Below are positions 13,609 through 19,655 of a stretch of 19,655 bases of DNA, one piece after another (the first letter of the stretch is position 1; the number at the start of each line of letters is the position of its first letter). Below the pieces are notes generated by a model. That model was not told the DNA's origin. It saw only the letters and a program-made list of their open reading frames with translations, and ran no database searches. Source of the stretch: Candidatus Omnitrophota bacterium (GTDB lineage Bacteria > Omnitrophota > Gorgyraeia > Duberdicusellales > 4484-171); contig JALOCC010000035.1 of NCBI GenBank assembly GCA_023227945.1, positions 1 through 19,655 of the forward strand. Direction: 5' to 3'. A program made the position numbers and the translations under genes.

Positions 13609-14916
13609 TTAATCGACAAGGGCAAACATAAGCTCTGCCTCTGCGGCAAGTTTTTCATCAACAAAAGCTTTTGCGTGAACTGTCCCTGTTTTACTGCGTA
13701 CTTTACCGGCAACGACCTCTATTACTAACTGGTCGCCCGGAACGACGGTTCTGCGGAATTTTGCATTATTTGCTGCCATGAAATAAGCGAGTTTACCTTT
13801 ATTTTCTTCGCTTGATAGCATAAGCACTCCACCCACTTGAGCCATTGCTTCTATGATCAAAACTCCGGGCATAACCGGACGGCCCGGGAAGTGCCCTTGA
13901 AAGAAATACTCATTCATCGTAACATTCTTTATACCTACTGCCCTTTTAAGTTTTTCCATATCAATAATACGGTCAACAAGCAAGAAAGGATAACGGTGCG
14001 GTAAAAGCTTCATTATCTCTTCACTACTTAGTTGATTAGTGGTAGGCACAAACGAAGTGTGCGACCCTACTCCGGCGCCCACAGTTTTTTCTTTATAGCG
14101 GCGCAGTTTCTCAAGCAATTTTATATTCAGAGAGTGCCCGCTTTTTACGGCGATAATATGGGCTTTAATCGGGCCAGCAAGATACAAATCACCTATTAAA
14201 TCCAGGACTTTATGTTTAACGAACTCGTCAGGAAATCTTAATTTATTCTTAACTACGCCCTCCTTGGAAACTACCAGCGTATTTTCGTAATTTGCTCCTT
14301 TACCCAGGCCAATGTCTAACAAAGATTTAACTTCATCTTCCAGGCAAAATGTGCGGGCTTGAAAAATGTTTTCCTGGACATTTCCGTCAAGCACCACATC
14401 GACACAGCCTGAACCAATCAGGGGATTATCATATTTTAAAGCATAAGACATACGTAAACAATCAGAAGGGAGAGCTACAATACTTGTTTGGCCTTCTTCA
14501 ACCCAGATAGGCTCTTTTACAACCAGATAATTTATCGGCGCATCCTGCGCTTCTAAACCTATTTCCTGTATTTTTTGGACAAATTCCTTAGCACTCCCGT
14601 CTAATCCAGGCACCTCTTCGCCCCAAATATTTATCTGGGCATTGTCTACACGTAAAAGATTAAAGGCAGCCATTAAATGCTCTACAGTATGTATATAAAT
14701 TCCGTTTGCGCAAACAGAAGTACGCCGAGGAAACTTTTCAGTAGAACCTATAGAATAAAAATCTGCCTTTATAAGCTGGCCTCCCAAATCCTGCCTTATA
14801 AAAACTATACCCGTATTTATAGGCGCGGGCAGGATTTCTATTTTTGAACTTTGCCCGCTGTGAAGCCCTATACCTTCGAATGAAATTTTCTTTTTTAAAG
14901 TTTTTTGTTTATCCAT
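13609..14916 (-). CDS. lpxC-fabZ: Bifunctional LpxC-FabZ fusion (UDP-3-O-acyl-GlcNAc deacetylase / 3-hydroxyacyl-ACP dehydratase)
   Basis: One 435-residue chain joins the committed deacetylase of lipid A synthesis with the fatty-acid dehydratase that competes for the same 3-hydroxyacyl-ACP. Residues 1-290 are Lpx[19 protein letters not shown] (E79, zinc ligand H80), [15 protein letters not shown] (zinc ligands H235 and D239) and [10 protein letters not shown] (H261). Residues 297-435 are Fab[15 protein letters not shown] (H307) and [20 protein letters not shown] with the catalytic Glu E356. All active-site residues of both halves are present. The linker is only a few residues (VPTTNQL). Such fusions are known in Bacteroidetes and some other diderms. 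The ATG at 14914-14916 overlaps the end of lpxD by 8 bases. Confidence 0.95.
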   Translation of the reverse strand: MDKQKTLKKKISFEGIGLHSGQSSKIEILPAPINTGIVFIRQDLGGQLIKADFYSIGSTEKFPRRTSVCANGIYIHTVEHLMAAFNLLRVDNAQINIWGEEVPGLDGSAKEFVQKIQEIGLEAQDAPINYLVVKEPIWVEEGQTSIVALPSDCLRMSYALKYDNPLIGSGCVDVVLDGNVQENIFQARTFCLEDEVKSLLDIGLGKGANYENTLVVSKEGVVKNKLRFPDEFVKHKVLDLIGDLYLAGPIKAHIIAVKSGHSLNIKLLEKLRRYKEKTVGAGVGSHTSFVPTTNQLSSEEIMKLLPHRYPFLLVDRIIDMEKLKRAVGIKNVTMNEYFFQGHFPGRPVMPGVLIIEAMAQVGGVLMLSSEENKGKLAYFMAANNAKFRRTVVPGDQLVIEVVAGKVRSKTGTVHAKAFVDEKLAAEAELMFALVD

Positions 14917-15955
14917 TTTTTTCTTTGTGCGTGTTTATCAATTTCTCAATTTTTTGCTCAAGTTCCTTTATGCGTTTATAGAGCTGCGGTAAATTCTGCA
15001 CGCAGGCATTTACACGTTTTGCAACATCATGAGGCCTGGCAGGATAACCCGACACAACCGTGTGTGCCGGTATTGACTTAGTAACCCCTGCCTGTGCAGC
15101 CGCTACCGCGCCGTCACCTACTGTAATATGTCCTACTAAACCGGCCTGGCCTGCCAAAATTACGCCGTTACCGAGAATTGTGCTTCCGGATATGCCTGCC
15201 TGGGCAACGATTGTACAATTTTCCCCGATAATTACGTTGTGCGCAATCTGAACCAGATTATCGATTTTCGTACCTTTTCCTATAAAAGTTTTATCAAATC
15301 TTGCCCTGTCTATTGTGACATTTGCGCCTATCTCAACATCATCTTCTATAAGCACTGTCCCTATTTGCGGAATTTTTTCCTGAATACCTTTTACCAGCGC
15401 AAACCCAAAGCCATCGCTTCCTATAACTGTGCCGCAATGAATAATTACACGGTTACCAATTATTATTCTTTCTCGTATGGAAACATTCGGATAAATTATA
15501 CATTTGTCGCCTATTTTTGTATCATGGCCGACGTAGCAATTACCGTAAATGATTGTATCATTCCCCACAATTACATTGTCTTCTATAATCGTAAAGGGGC
15601 CAATTGCAACATTTTTGCCAAATTTTGCTTTAGGAGAAATAGACGCCTGTTCGCTTATGCCTTGCGGATGGCGTATTGCATCCGGAGCAAACATAGCCAT
15701 AACTTTCGCAAAAGCAAAAGAAGGATTTTCTGTCTTTATCAAAGGTTTGGACGAGTTAACCGGCAGGTTAGAAGTAATAATTGCCGAAGCTTCAGTAGTT
15801 TCAAGTAATGACTCGTATTTTGAATTAGCCAAAAAAGTAATGTCACCTTTCTTGGCTTCTTTTATACCCGAAATTCCAGTAATCACAATATCTTTATTGC
15901 CTACAAGCTCGCCTTCAACCAGTTTTGCTATTTCTAAAAGAGTAACCTTAAGCAT
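14909..15955 (-). CDS. lpxD: UDP-3-O-(3-hydroxyacyl)glucosamine N-acyltransferase LpxD
   Basis: It adds the N-linked hydroxyacyl chain in the third lipid A step. The 348-residue protein has the uridine-binding N-terminal domain (residues 1-100, with [11 protein letters not shown]), the hexapeptide beta helix (about 100-310), GSDGFGFA (179-186), [13 protein letters not shown] and [13 protein letters not shown] with the catalytic His H239, the same number as in E. coli. A C-terminal helix ([20 protein letters not shown]) closes the trimer. The ATG at 15953-15955 lacks a clear Shine-Dalgarno site. It lies 65 bases after ompH, a gap containing a small hairpin, and overlaps lpxC-fabZ by 8 bases. 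Confidence 0.95.
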   Translation of the reverse strand: MLKVTLLEIAKLVEGELVGNKDIVITGISGIKEAKKGDITFLANSKYESLLETTEASAIITSNLPVNSSKPLIKTENPSFAFAKVMAMFAPDAIRHPQGISEQASISPKAKFGKNVAIGPFTIIEDNVIVGNDTIIYGNCYVGHDTKIGDKCIIYPNVSIRERIIIGNRVIIHCGTVIGSDGFGFALVKGIQEKIPQIGTVLIEDDVEIGANVTIDRARFDKTFIGKGTKIDNLVQIAHNVIIGENCTIVAQAGISGSTILGNGVILAGQAGLVGHITVGDGAVAAAQAGVTKSIPAHTVVSGYPARPHDVAKRVNACVQNLPQLYKRIKELEQKIEKLINTHKEKNG

Positions 15956-15966
15956 TGTAAAACCAT

Positions 15967-15989
15967 AAACCAGTTAAATCTGGTTTTTT
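15967..15989. repeat. Small hairpin between ompH and lpxD
   Basis: AACCAG (15968-15973) and CTGGTT (15980-15985) pair around a 6-base AT loop. Six T (15984-15989) close the stem's far side on the plus strand, so it would resemble a terminator only for antisense transcription. No plus-strand gene ends here. On the coding strand it lies 12 bases before the lpxD start and could influence lpxD translation or mRNA processing. Confidence 0.35.
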
Positions 15990-16020
15990 GTGCTAAACAC
16001 ATGCGGATAACTGCTAAATC

Positions 16021-16527
16021 TTATTTCTTTGCGGAGCTGTTTATAATTTTGAGAATATCTTGGGTGACGTCCATAGAACTGTTGCCGTACAAAACAGCGC
16101 TTCCATGCACTAAAAGATCAAAATTATTCTTTTTTGCATAGTCTTTTACAGTCTTATCTATGTCTTCTATTATTTCTTTCATTTTTTCGTCCTTTTCCTT
16201 CTTAAGATCAATAAGCGATTGTCTTTTAAGCTGCATAAACTCCTTTGCTGCTTTTTCTACCTTTTGTTGTTCTTTCTCTTTTTCCTTATCCTTAAGTACG
16301 TTTAATTTACTTTGCATTTTCTCTATCTCTGACTCTTTATCTTTTAGCTCCTTCTCTTTTACTTCGGCTTTTTTGTTCAATGTCTCGTCATAATCTTTAG
16401 TCTTTTTATATTCGTTAAATACTTCCAGAAAATTCAAATAGCCAATTTTTAATTCTTTGGCAAAAGAAACCGAACAAAAAGAACAAGCCACTAAAAACGC
16501 TACCAGAAAAATAAAACTCTTTTTCAT
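16021..16527 (-). CDS. skp: OmpH/Skp-family periplasmic chaperone
   Basis: Skp trimers hold unfolded outer-membrane proteins on their way to the BAM complex. The 168-residue length and layout fit. A Sec signal peptide (residues 1-23, cleavage after SFA) precedes the family opening KIGYLNFLEVFNEY. A long Lys/Glu coiled coil (about 45-125) forms the tentacles, and a C-terminal strand segment contains NFDLLVHGSAVLYGN and DVTQDILKIIN. The start at 16525-16527 has a strong GGAGG 6 bases upstream. It lies directly after bamA, as in proteobacteria, and before lpxD. Confidence 0.92.
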   Translation of the reverse strand: MKKSFIFLVAFLVACSFCSVSFAKELKIGYLNFLEVFNEYKKTKDYDETLNKKAEVKEKELKDKESEIEKMQSKLNVLKDKEKEKEQQKVEKAAKEFMQLKRQSLIDLKKEKDEKMKEIIEDIDKTVKDYAKKNNFDLLVHGSAVLYGNSSMDVTQDILKIINSSAKK

Positions 16528-16570
16528 TGCACTCCTCCTTCTTTTTAACTACAATAACAACCTAATATTT

Positions 16571-16602
16571 ACCCCGTTAGAAAACTAGTTCTCTAACGGG
16601 GT
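16571..16602. repeat. Strong hairpin between bamA and ompH
   Basis: A perfect 11-bp stem ACCCCGTTAGA / TCTAACGGGGT encloses a 10-base loop, 36 bases past the bamA stop and 44 bases before the ompH start. On the coding (minus) strand it is followed by AAATATTAGG rather than a T-run, so it is more likely an mRNA stabiliser/processing site or leaky attenuator than a full terminator. Read on the plus strand, TTTATTT follows. Confidence 0.6.
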
Positions 16603-16637
16603 TTATTTCCTGCTTGCCGGTAGTACTCCGCGGGCAG

Positions 16638-18911
16638 TTAAAACCCTCTGCTTATATTAAAATGGAACCTTCCCTCTTTACGCTCCTCGCCTGGCCCTAA
16701 ATCAAGCGGCCAGCCGTAGTCAACACTAACCGGGCCTATCGGAGTTTTTACTCTCACTCCCAAACCTACGCTTTTATATAATTTGTCGCTAAAAAAATCG
16801 CTGTTTTTACTCCAGACATTTCCGGCATCAAAGAAAGTGGCAACTTTTAAAAAGTCTATCAAAGGGTAAGTATATTCAAGGTTTGCTACAAACATAGATT
16901 CTCCACCAAGAGGGTCGTCAGTTGCCGGGTCAACTGGGCCTAGTTTTCTTTCTTGATAGCCTCTAACGGTACTTGCTCCACCGACGAAGAACCTTTCGTA
17001 AATAGGAATGTTTTTAGTGTCAGAAAAAGGGTCAGCCCAGCCGGCACGCAATCTCGCCTCTAAGACAGATTTATTTATCAGCGGGTAGTAGTAACTAAAA
17101 CGTGCAAAATATTTAAAAAAATCTTTACTTCCTCCAAACGGTCCGCCTGTAACCTGTAAATTATTAGTAAAATAAATACCGGTTAAGGGAGAAAATACGT
17201 TATCGCGAGTGTCATACGACAAGTCGAATTCACCACTGCTTAAATCGTTGGTTCCTGCCTCGTCTTTTAAGTCGCTGGTCGCACTATCTATGACATCAGA
17301 AATTTTTACCCTGTCATAGCGGTAAGCAATCTGGGCCTTAAGGCTATCATTGAAATCTTTTCCCAGGCGGACATCTCCTCCGGTAATATCTTCACTATAA
17401 CCATAACCCACGTCTTCATCTTGTTCGTGGCCTTTCTTGTAGACATCGAAACCAAAAGAATATGGCCGGTCGAATATCCAAGGATTCGTGAAACTTAACT
17501 CGTAGCGGCTGGTTAAACTTCCAAGGCTTGCATAAAGACTTAAGTCCTGGCCTGCTCCGGAAAAAGTTGAGAAATTTTTATAGTCAAAGTTTTTTTGCCG
17601 TATTTCAGCAAAACCGACGAATTCCTCAATTGAACTATAACCGCCGCCAAAGCTTAAATGCCCTGTCTTTGCCTCTTTAACGTCAACTACTAAATTTACC
17701 TGGTCCGGTTTTGTACCTGGCTCAGTATCAAACCTGACTTCTTCAAAAAATCCTAAATTTTCCAGTTTTTCTTTGCTTTTTCTTACTGCTTTACCATCGA
17801 ATCGCTCCTCGGGATAAACACGTAATTCCCTTCGTATTACTTTATCTTTCGTTTTAATATTTCCTTTAATATCAATACGTTCGATGTAAGCTACCTGGTT
17901 TTCTATAATTTTATACGTAACATCAACCTTTTGGGTTTCAGGATTCAATATGGTTACAGGCTCGATTTGTGCAAAAATATACCCTTTGTCAACATATACC
18001 GAACGTATCCTGGAAGACTCTTCATATAAAACGGTGTCGCTGTATACGCTATCTGTTTTAAGTTTCATTGCCTTCTTTATTTCATTCAATGAAACATCTT
18101 TATAGCCTTCAATTTGTATCGTACCTAAATAATAACGCTTTCCTTCAACTATGCTTATCGTAATATATAAACCTTTTTCGTTGAAATCAAGTTCCGTATC
18201 AACTTTCACATCAGTGAAACCTTCCTGGCGGTAAAAATCGGTTATTCGTTTTATATCGTCTCTAAATGCCTCTTCTTTGTAAAGGCCGGGATTAAAAAGC
18301 CAAGCTTTGCGCGTTTTCATAAGTTTAAGTATTCGTCCCGCTGATATTGTCTTGTTGCCTTGTATTTTTACGCGCCTGACCTTTAAAACGCCTTTTTCTT
18401 CTATTATAAATTTAACTTCCGCCTCGTTTGCATCTTTCTTTACATTAAAATCATAAGTAACTTTGGTCTGTGTAAACCCTTTTTTTGCATAGAGGTCTTT
18501 TATTTTGCTGGCAACTTCATTAAGCTTGTATTCATCGACAAATGAACCGGCCTTTATGTCTATCACTTCTTCTATCTTTTTCTTTCTTATAAAATGTTCC
18601 CCTTCAATATCCAATTTTGTAAGCACGGGTTTTTCTTTTACCTTAAAAGTTATAACAATGCCTTCCGCGGTTTTTTCTTTTTCGGCATCAGCGTTTTCGA
18701 AAAAGCCTGTTGCCAAAAGGTTTTTTATGTCTTCATTCACTACATTTTCGTTGTAGGTTTGGCCTGCGCGAATCTTGATTTTTGAAATGATGGTTGCGTC
18801 GCTGACGATTTTCTGCCCTTTAATTTCTACCCGGGCAATTACATCGCTATCGGCGCCGTAGGCGGAAAAAATAAACAAATAAGACAAAAATAAAATTATT
18901 AGTTTACGCAT
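16638..18911 (-). CDS. bamA: Outer membrane protein assembly factor BamA
   Basis: BamA is the Omp85-family core of the machine that folds barrel proteins into the outer membrane. The 757-residue protein has a signal peptide (residues 1-20, cleavage after YGA). Five POTRA domains lie about 22-93, 94-174, 175-263, 264-342 and 343-416, each with the G-x-x...F-x-x-V pattern. A C-terminal beta barrel (about 420-757) follows. Diagnostic barrel features are GGASTVRGYQE with the conserved VRGY loop at 649-652, ATFFDAGNVW and a C-terminal beta-signal ending in Phe (FHFNISRGF). The ATG at 18909-18911 has no Shine-Dalgarno site but lies 6 bases after a strong promoter -10 box, predicting a leaderless mRNA. 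It heads the outer-membrane and lipid A block. Confidence 0.96.
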   Translation of the reverse strand: MRKLIILFLSYLFIFSAYGADSDVIARVEIKGQKIVSDATIISKIKIRAGQTYNENVVNEDIKNLLATGFFENADAEKEKTAEGIVITFKVKEKPVLTKLDIEGEHFIRKKKIEEVIDIKAGSFVDEYKLNEVASKIKDLYAKKGFTQTKVTYDFNVKKDANEAEVKFIIEEKGVLKVRRVKIQGNKTISAGRILKLMKTRKAWLFNPGLYKEEAFRDDIKRITDFYRQEGFTDVKVDTELDFNEKGLYITISIVEGKRYYLGTIQIEGYKDVSLNEIKKAMKLKTDSVYSDTVLYEESSRIRSVYVDKGYIFAQIEPVTILNPETQKVDVTYKIIENQVAYIERIDIKGNIKTKDKVIRRELRVYPEERFDGKAVRKSKEKLENLGFFEEVRFDTEPGTKPDQVNLVVDVKEAKTGHLSFGGGYSSIEEFVGFAEIRQKNFDYKNFSTFSGAGQDLSLYASLGSLTSRYELSFTNPWIFDRPYSFGFDVYKKGHEQDEDVGYGYSEDITGGDVRLGKDFNDSLKAQIAYRYDRVKISDVIDSATSDLKDEAGTNDLSSGEFDLSYDTRDNVFSPLTGIYFTNNLQVTGGPFGGSKDFFKYFARFSYYYPLINKSVLEARLRAGWADPFSDTKNIPIYERFFVGGASTVRGYQERKLGPVDPATDDPLGGESMFVANLEYTYPLIDFLKVATFFDAGNVWSKNSDFFSDKLYKSVGLGVRVKTPIGPVSVDYGWPLDLGPGEERKEGRFHFNISRGF

Positions 18912-18917
18912 TTATAT

Positions 18918-18946
18918 ATTATAAATATTTTTAGCCACAAAGTCAA
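18918..18946 (-). promoter_or_regulatory. Strong sigma70-type promoter of bamA
   Basis: On the minus strand, TTGACT (18941-18946) and a perfect TATAAT (18918-18923) are separated by the optimal 17 bases. Six bases separate the -10 box from the ATG, so the A of the start codon falls at the expected +1. It probably drives the whole bamA-ompH-lpx block. Confidence 0.72.
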
Positions 18947-18977
18947 TAAAAACACGGATTATCGCAAATGAAAAACG

Positions 18978-19025
18978 AATGGCCACGAATGCTTGTGAAG
19001 CACTAATTTTTTATTCGTGGTCATT
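18978..19025. repeat. CCACGAAT/ATTCGTGG degenerate inverted repeat
   Basis: AATGGCCACGAAT (18978-18990) and ATTCGTGGTCATT (19013-19025) pair over 13 positions with one G-T wobble, enclosing GCTT-GTG-AAGC. Further partial copies flank it (ACACGGATTATCGCAAATG upstream, AAATTCGTGG at 19032-19041). It fills the space between dnaB and the bamA promoter. CACGAATT-type dispersed repeats of this look are familiar from many bacterial genomes, a comparison made from memory. Confidence 0.55.
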
Positions 19026-19046
19026 TGTTCTAAATTCGTGGTATTT

Positions 19047-19067
19047 CCCGCCTCGGCGGGATCCCGC
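19047..19067. repeat. GC-rich palindromes downstream of dnaB
   Basis: CCCGCC-TC-GGCGGG (19047-19060) overlaps the perfect palindrome GCGGGATCCCGC (19056-19067), giving two mutually exclusive hairpins 34 bases past the dnaB stop. On the dnaB strand no T-run follows, so classical termination is not clear. The GC content contrasts sharply with the surroundings, as does the palindrome at 3080-3094. Confidence 0.5.
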
Positions 19068-19100
19068 TAAATAACTACATTAAGGGCGGGACGTGTCATA

Positions 19101-19655
19101 TCAAAATTCTTCGCTTGCGCTTTTTGCTAAGTTTACGAACTTCATGTATTCACGGATAAAGCCAAGATTGACGCTTCCCACAGGGCCATTTCTCTGTTTT
19201 GCTATAATGGCTTCAGCCACGCCTTTATTTTCCGCGGTGGGATTATAATATTCCTCTCTAAGCAACAATACAACCACGTCTGCATCCTGTTCTATAGCTC
19301 CTGATTCCCGTAAATCAGAAAGCTGGGGGCGATGGTCTGTGCGTGATTCAACCGCGCGGGACAACTGGCTAACCGCAAGCACCGGAATATTAAGTTCTTT
19401 TGCCAAGGCCTTCAATGCCTGCGAAATCTCTGATATTTCCTGCTGGCGGCTATCACCTTTACGCATGCCTCTAATCATTTGTAAATAATCTACTATGACA
19501 AGTTGTATGTTGTAGTGAGCACGAAGCCTGCGGGCCTTTGCTCTTAATTCAAAAACATTTATTGCCGGAGTATCATCAATATAAATAGGGGCTTCCGAAA
19601 GTTTTCCGGCAGCGCTTGTTAAAATAGGCCATTCGCTTGGAGCCAAAAAACCAGT
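19101..19655 (-). CDS. dnaB: Replicative DNA helicase DnaB, C-terminal part (5' end outside window)
   Basis: DnaB is the hexameric 5'-3' helicase of the replication fork. The visible 184 residues are the second half of the RecA-like ATPase domain. They begin with TGF and the [13 protein letters not shown] segment, then [11 protein letters not shown] (Walker B), [61 protein letters not shown] and [14 protein letters not shown] with the arginine-finger region. The Walker A loop and N-terminal domain are beyond the right edge. The stop is followed by repeat DNA, and the next gene, bamA, has its own promoter, so dnaB probably ends a separate unit. Confidence 0.95.
   Translation of the reverse strand, partial: TGFLAPSEWPILTSAAGKLSEAPIYIDDTPAINVFELRAKARRLRAHYNIQLVIVDYLQMIRGMRKGDSRQQEISEISQALKALAKELNIPVLAVSQLSRAVESRTDHRPQLSDLRESGAIEQDADVVVLLLREEYYNPTAENKGVAEAIIAKQRNGPVGSVNLGFIREYMKFVNLAKSASEEF

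Noticed and set aside
15239..15808. 189-codon open frame on the plus strand
   Set aside because: It lies wholly antisense to lpxD, whose hexapeptide-repeat codons favour open antisense frames. It has no domain and an improbable composition rich in Tyr, Asn and Cys.
15549..15968. 139-codon open frame on the plus strand
   Set aside because: Antisense to the N-terminal half of lpxD; shadow of a well-supported gene with no ribosome binding site or domain.
15967..15989. Plus-strand Rho-independent terminator
   Set aside because: The hairpin and T-run look right on the plus strand, but no plus-strand transcription unit ends here, so I list it only as a hairpin.

Overview
The window reads as a piece of an AT-rich chromosome from a Gram-negative (diderm) bacterium that makes lipid A and a KDO/heptose LPS core. 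The gene content (LpxC-FabZ fusion, LpxI instead of LpxH, a SpoIID-type protein in an apparent non-spore-former, several radical SAM enzymes) and the degenerate palindromic repeats between genes recall candidate-phylum genomes such as Omnitrophota. That placement is inference, because no rRNA or other taxonomic marker lies in the window. I see no tRNA, rRNA, CRISPR array or transposase gene, and no gene-free stretch longer than about 205 bases.

Layout. Bases 1-4923 are on the minus strand: kdsB (cut by the left edge), the heptose-7-phosphate kinase gene hldE/rfaE1 (overlapping kdsB by 11 bases), a TIM-barrel sugar isomerase-like gene, a small coiled-coil protein, a small exported protein with its own promoter, and a hemW-like gene. 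Bases 5117-9939 are a plus-strand operon: a B12-binding-type radical SAM protein, an SPL-superfamily radical SAM protein, a family-2 glycosyltransferase carrying an in-frame 51-base insertion, a second SPL-like radical SAM protein, and a DgkA-type lipid kinase that starts inside the stop codon of the gene before it. It converges, with a single base between stop codons, on a long minus-strand outer-membrane block (9941-18911). In transcription order that block is bamA, ompH/skp, lpxD, lpxC-fabZ, lpxA, lpxI and a TPR-SpoIID gene. The 3' part of dnaB (19101-19655) lies upstream of bamA.

How the genes work together. The minus-strand block makes the outer membrane: BamA inserts barrel proteins, Skp escorts them through the periplasm, and LpxA, LpxC, LpxD and LpxI perform early lipid A steps, with FabZ supplying acyl chains. 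The SpoIID-domain protein probably trims peptidoglycan. KdsB and the heptose kinase supply the inner core sugars. The plus-strand cluster is the part with no obvious textbook role: three radical SAM enzymes of two kinds, a glycosyltransferase and a lipid kinase, tightly packed.

Signals. Four sigma70-like promoters are readable. The exported-protein gene has a conventional leader with a Shine-Dalgarno site. For bamA, lpxA and the first radical SAM gene the -10 box ends only 6-9 bases before the ATG and there is no Shine-Dalgarno site, suggesting leaderless or nearly leaderless mRNAs. Intergenic spaces hold several inverted repeats, including a 76-base compound hairpin at 3101-3176 and a 142-base palindromic TTGGTTATT/AATAACCAA region at 4943-5084.
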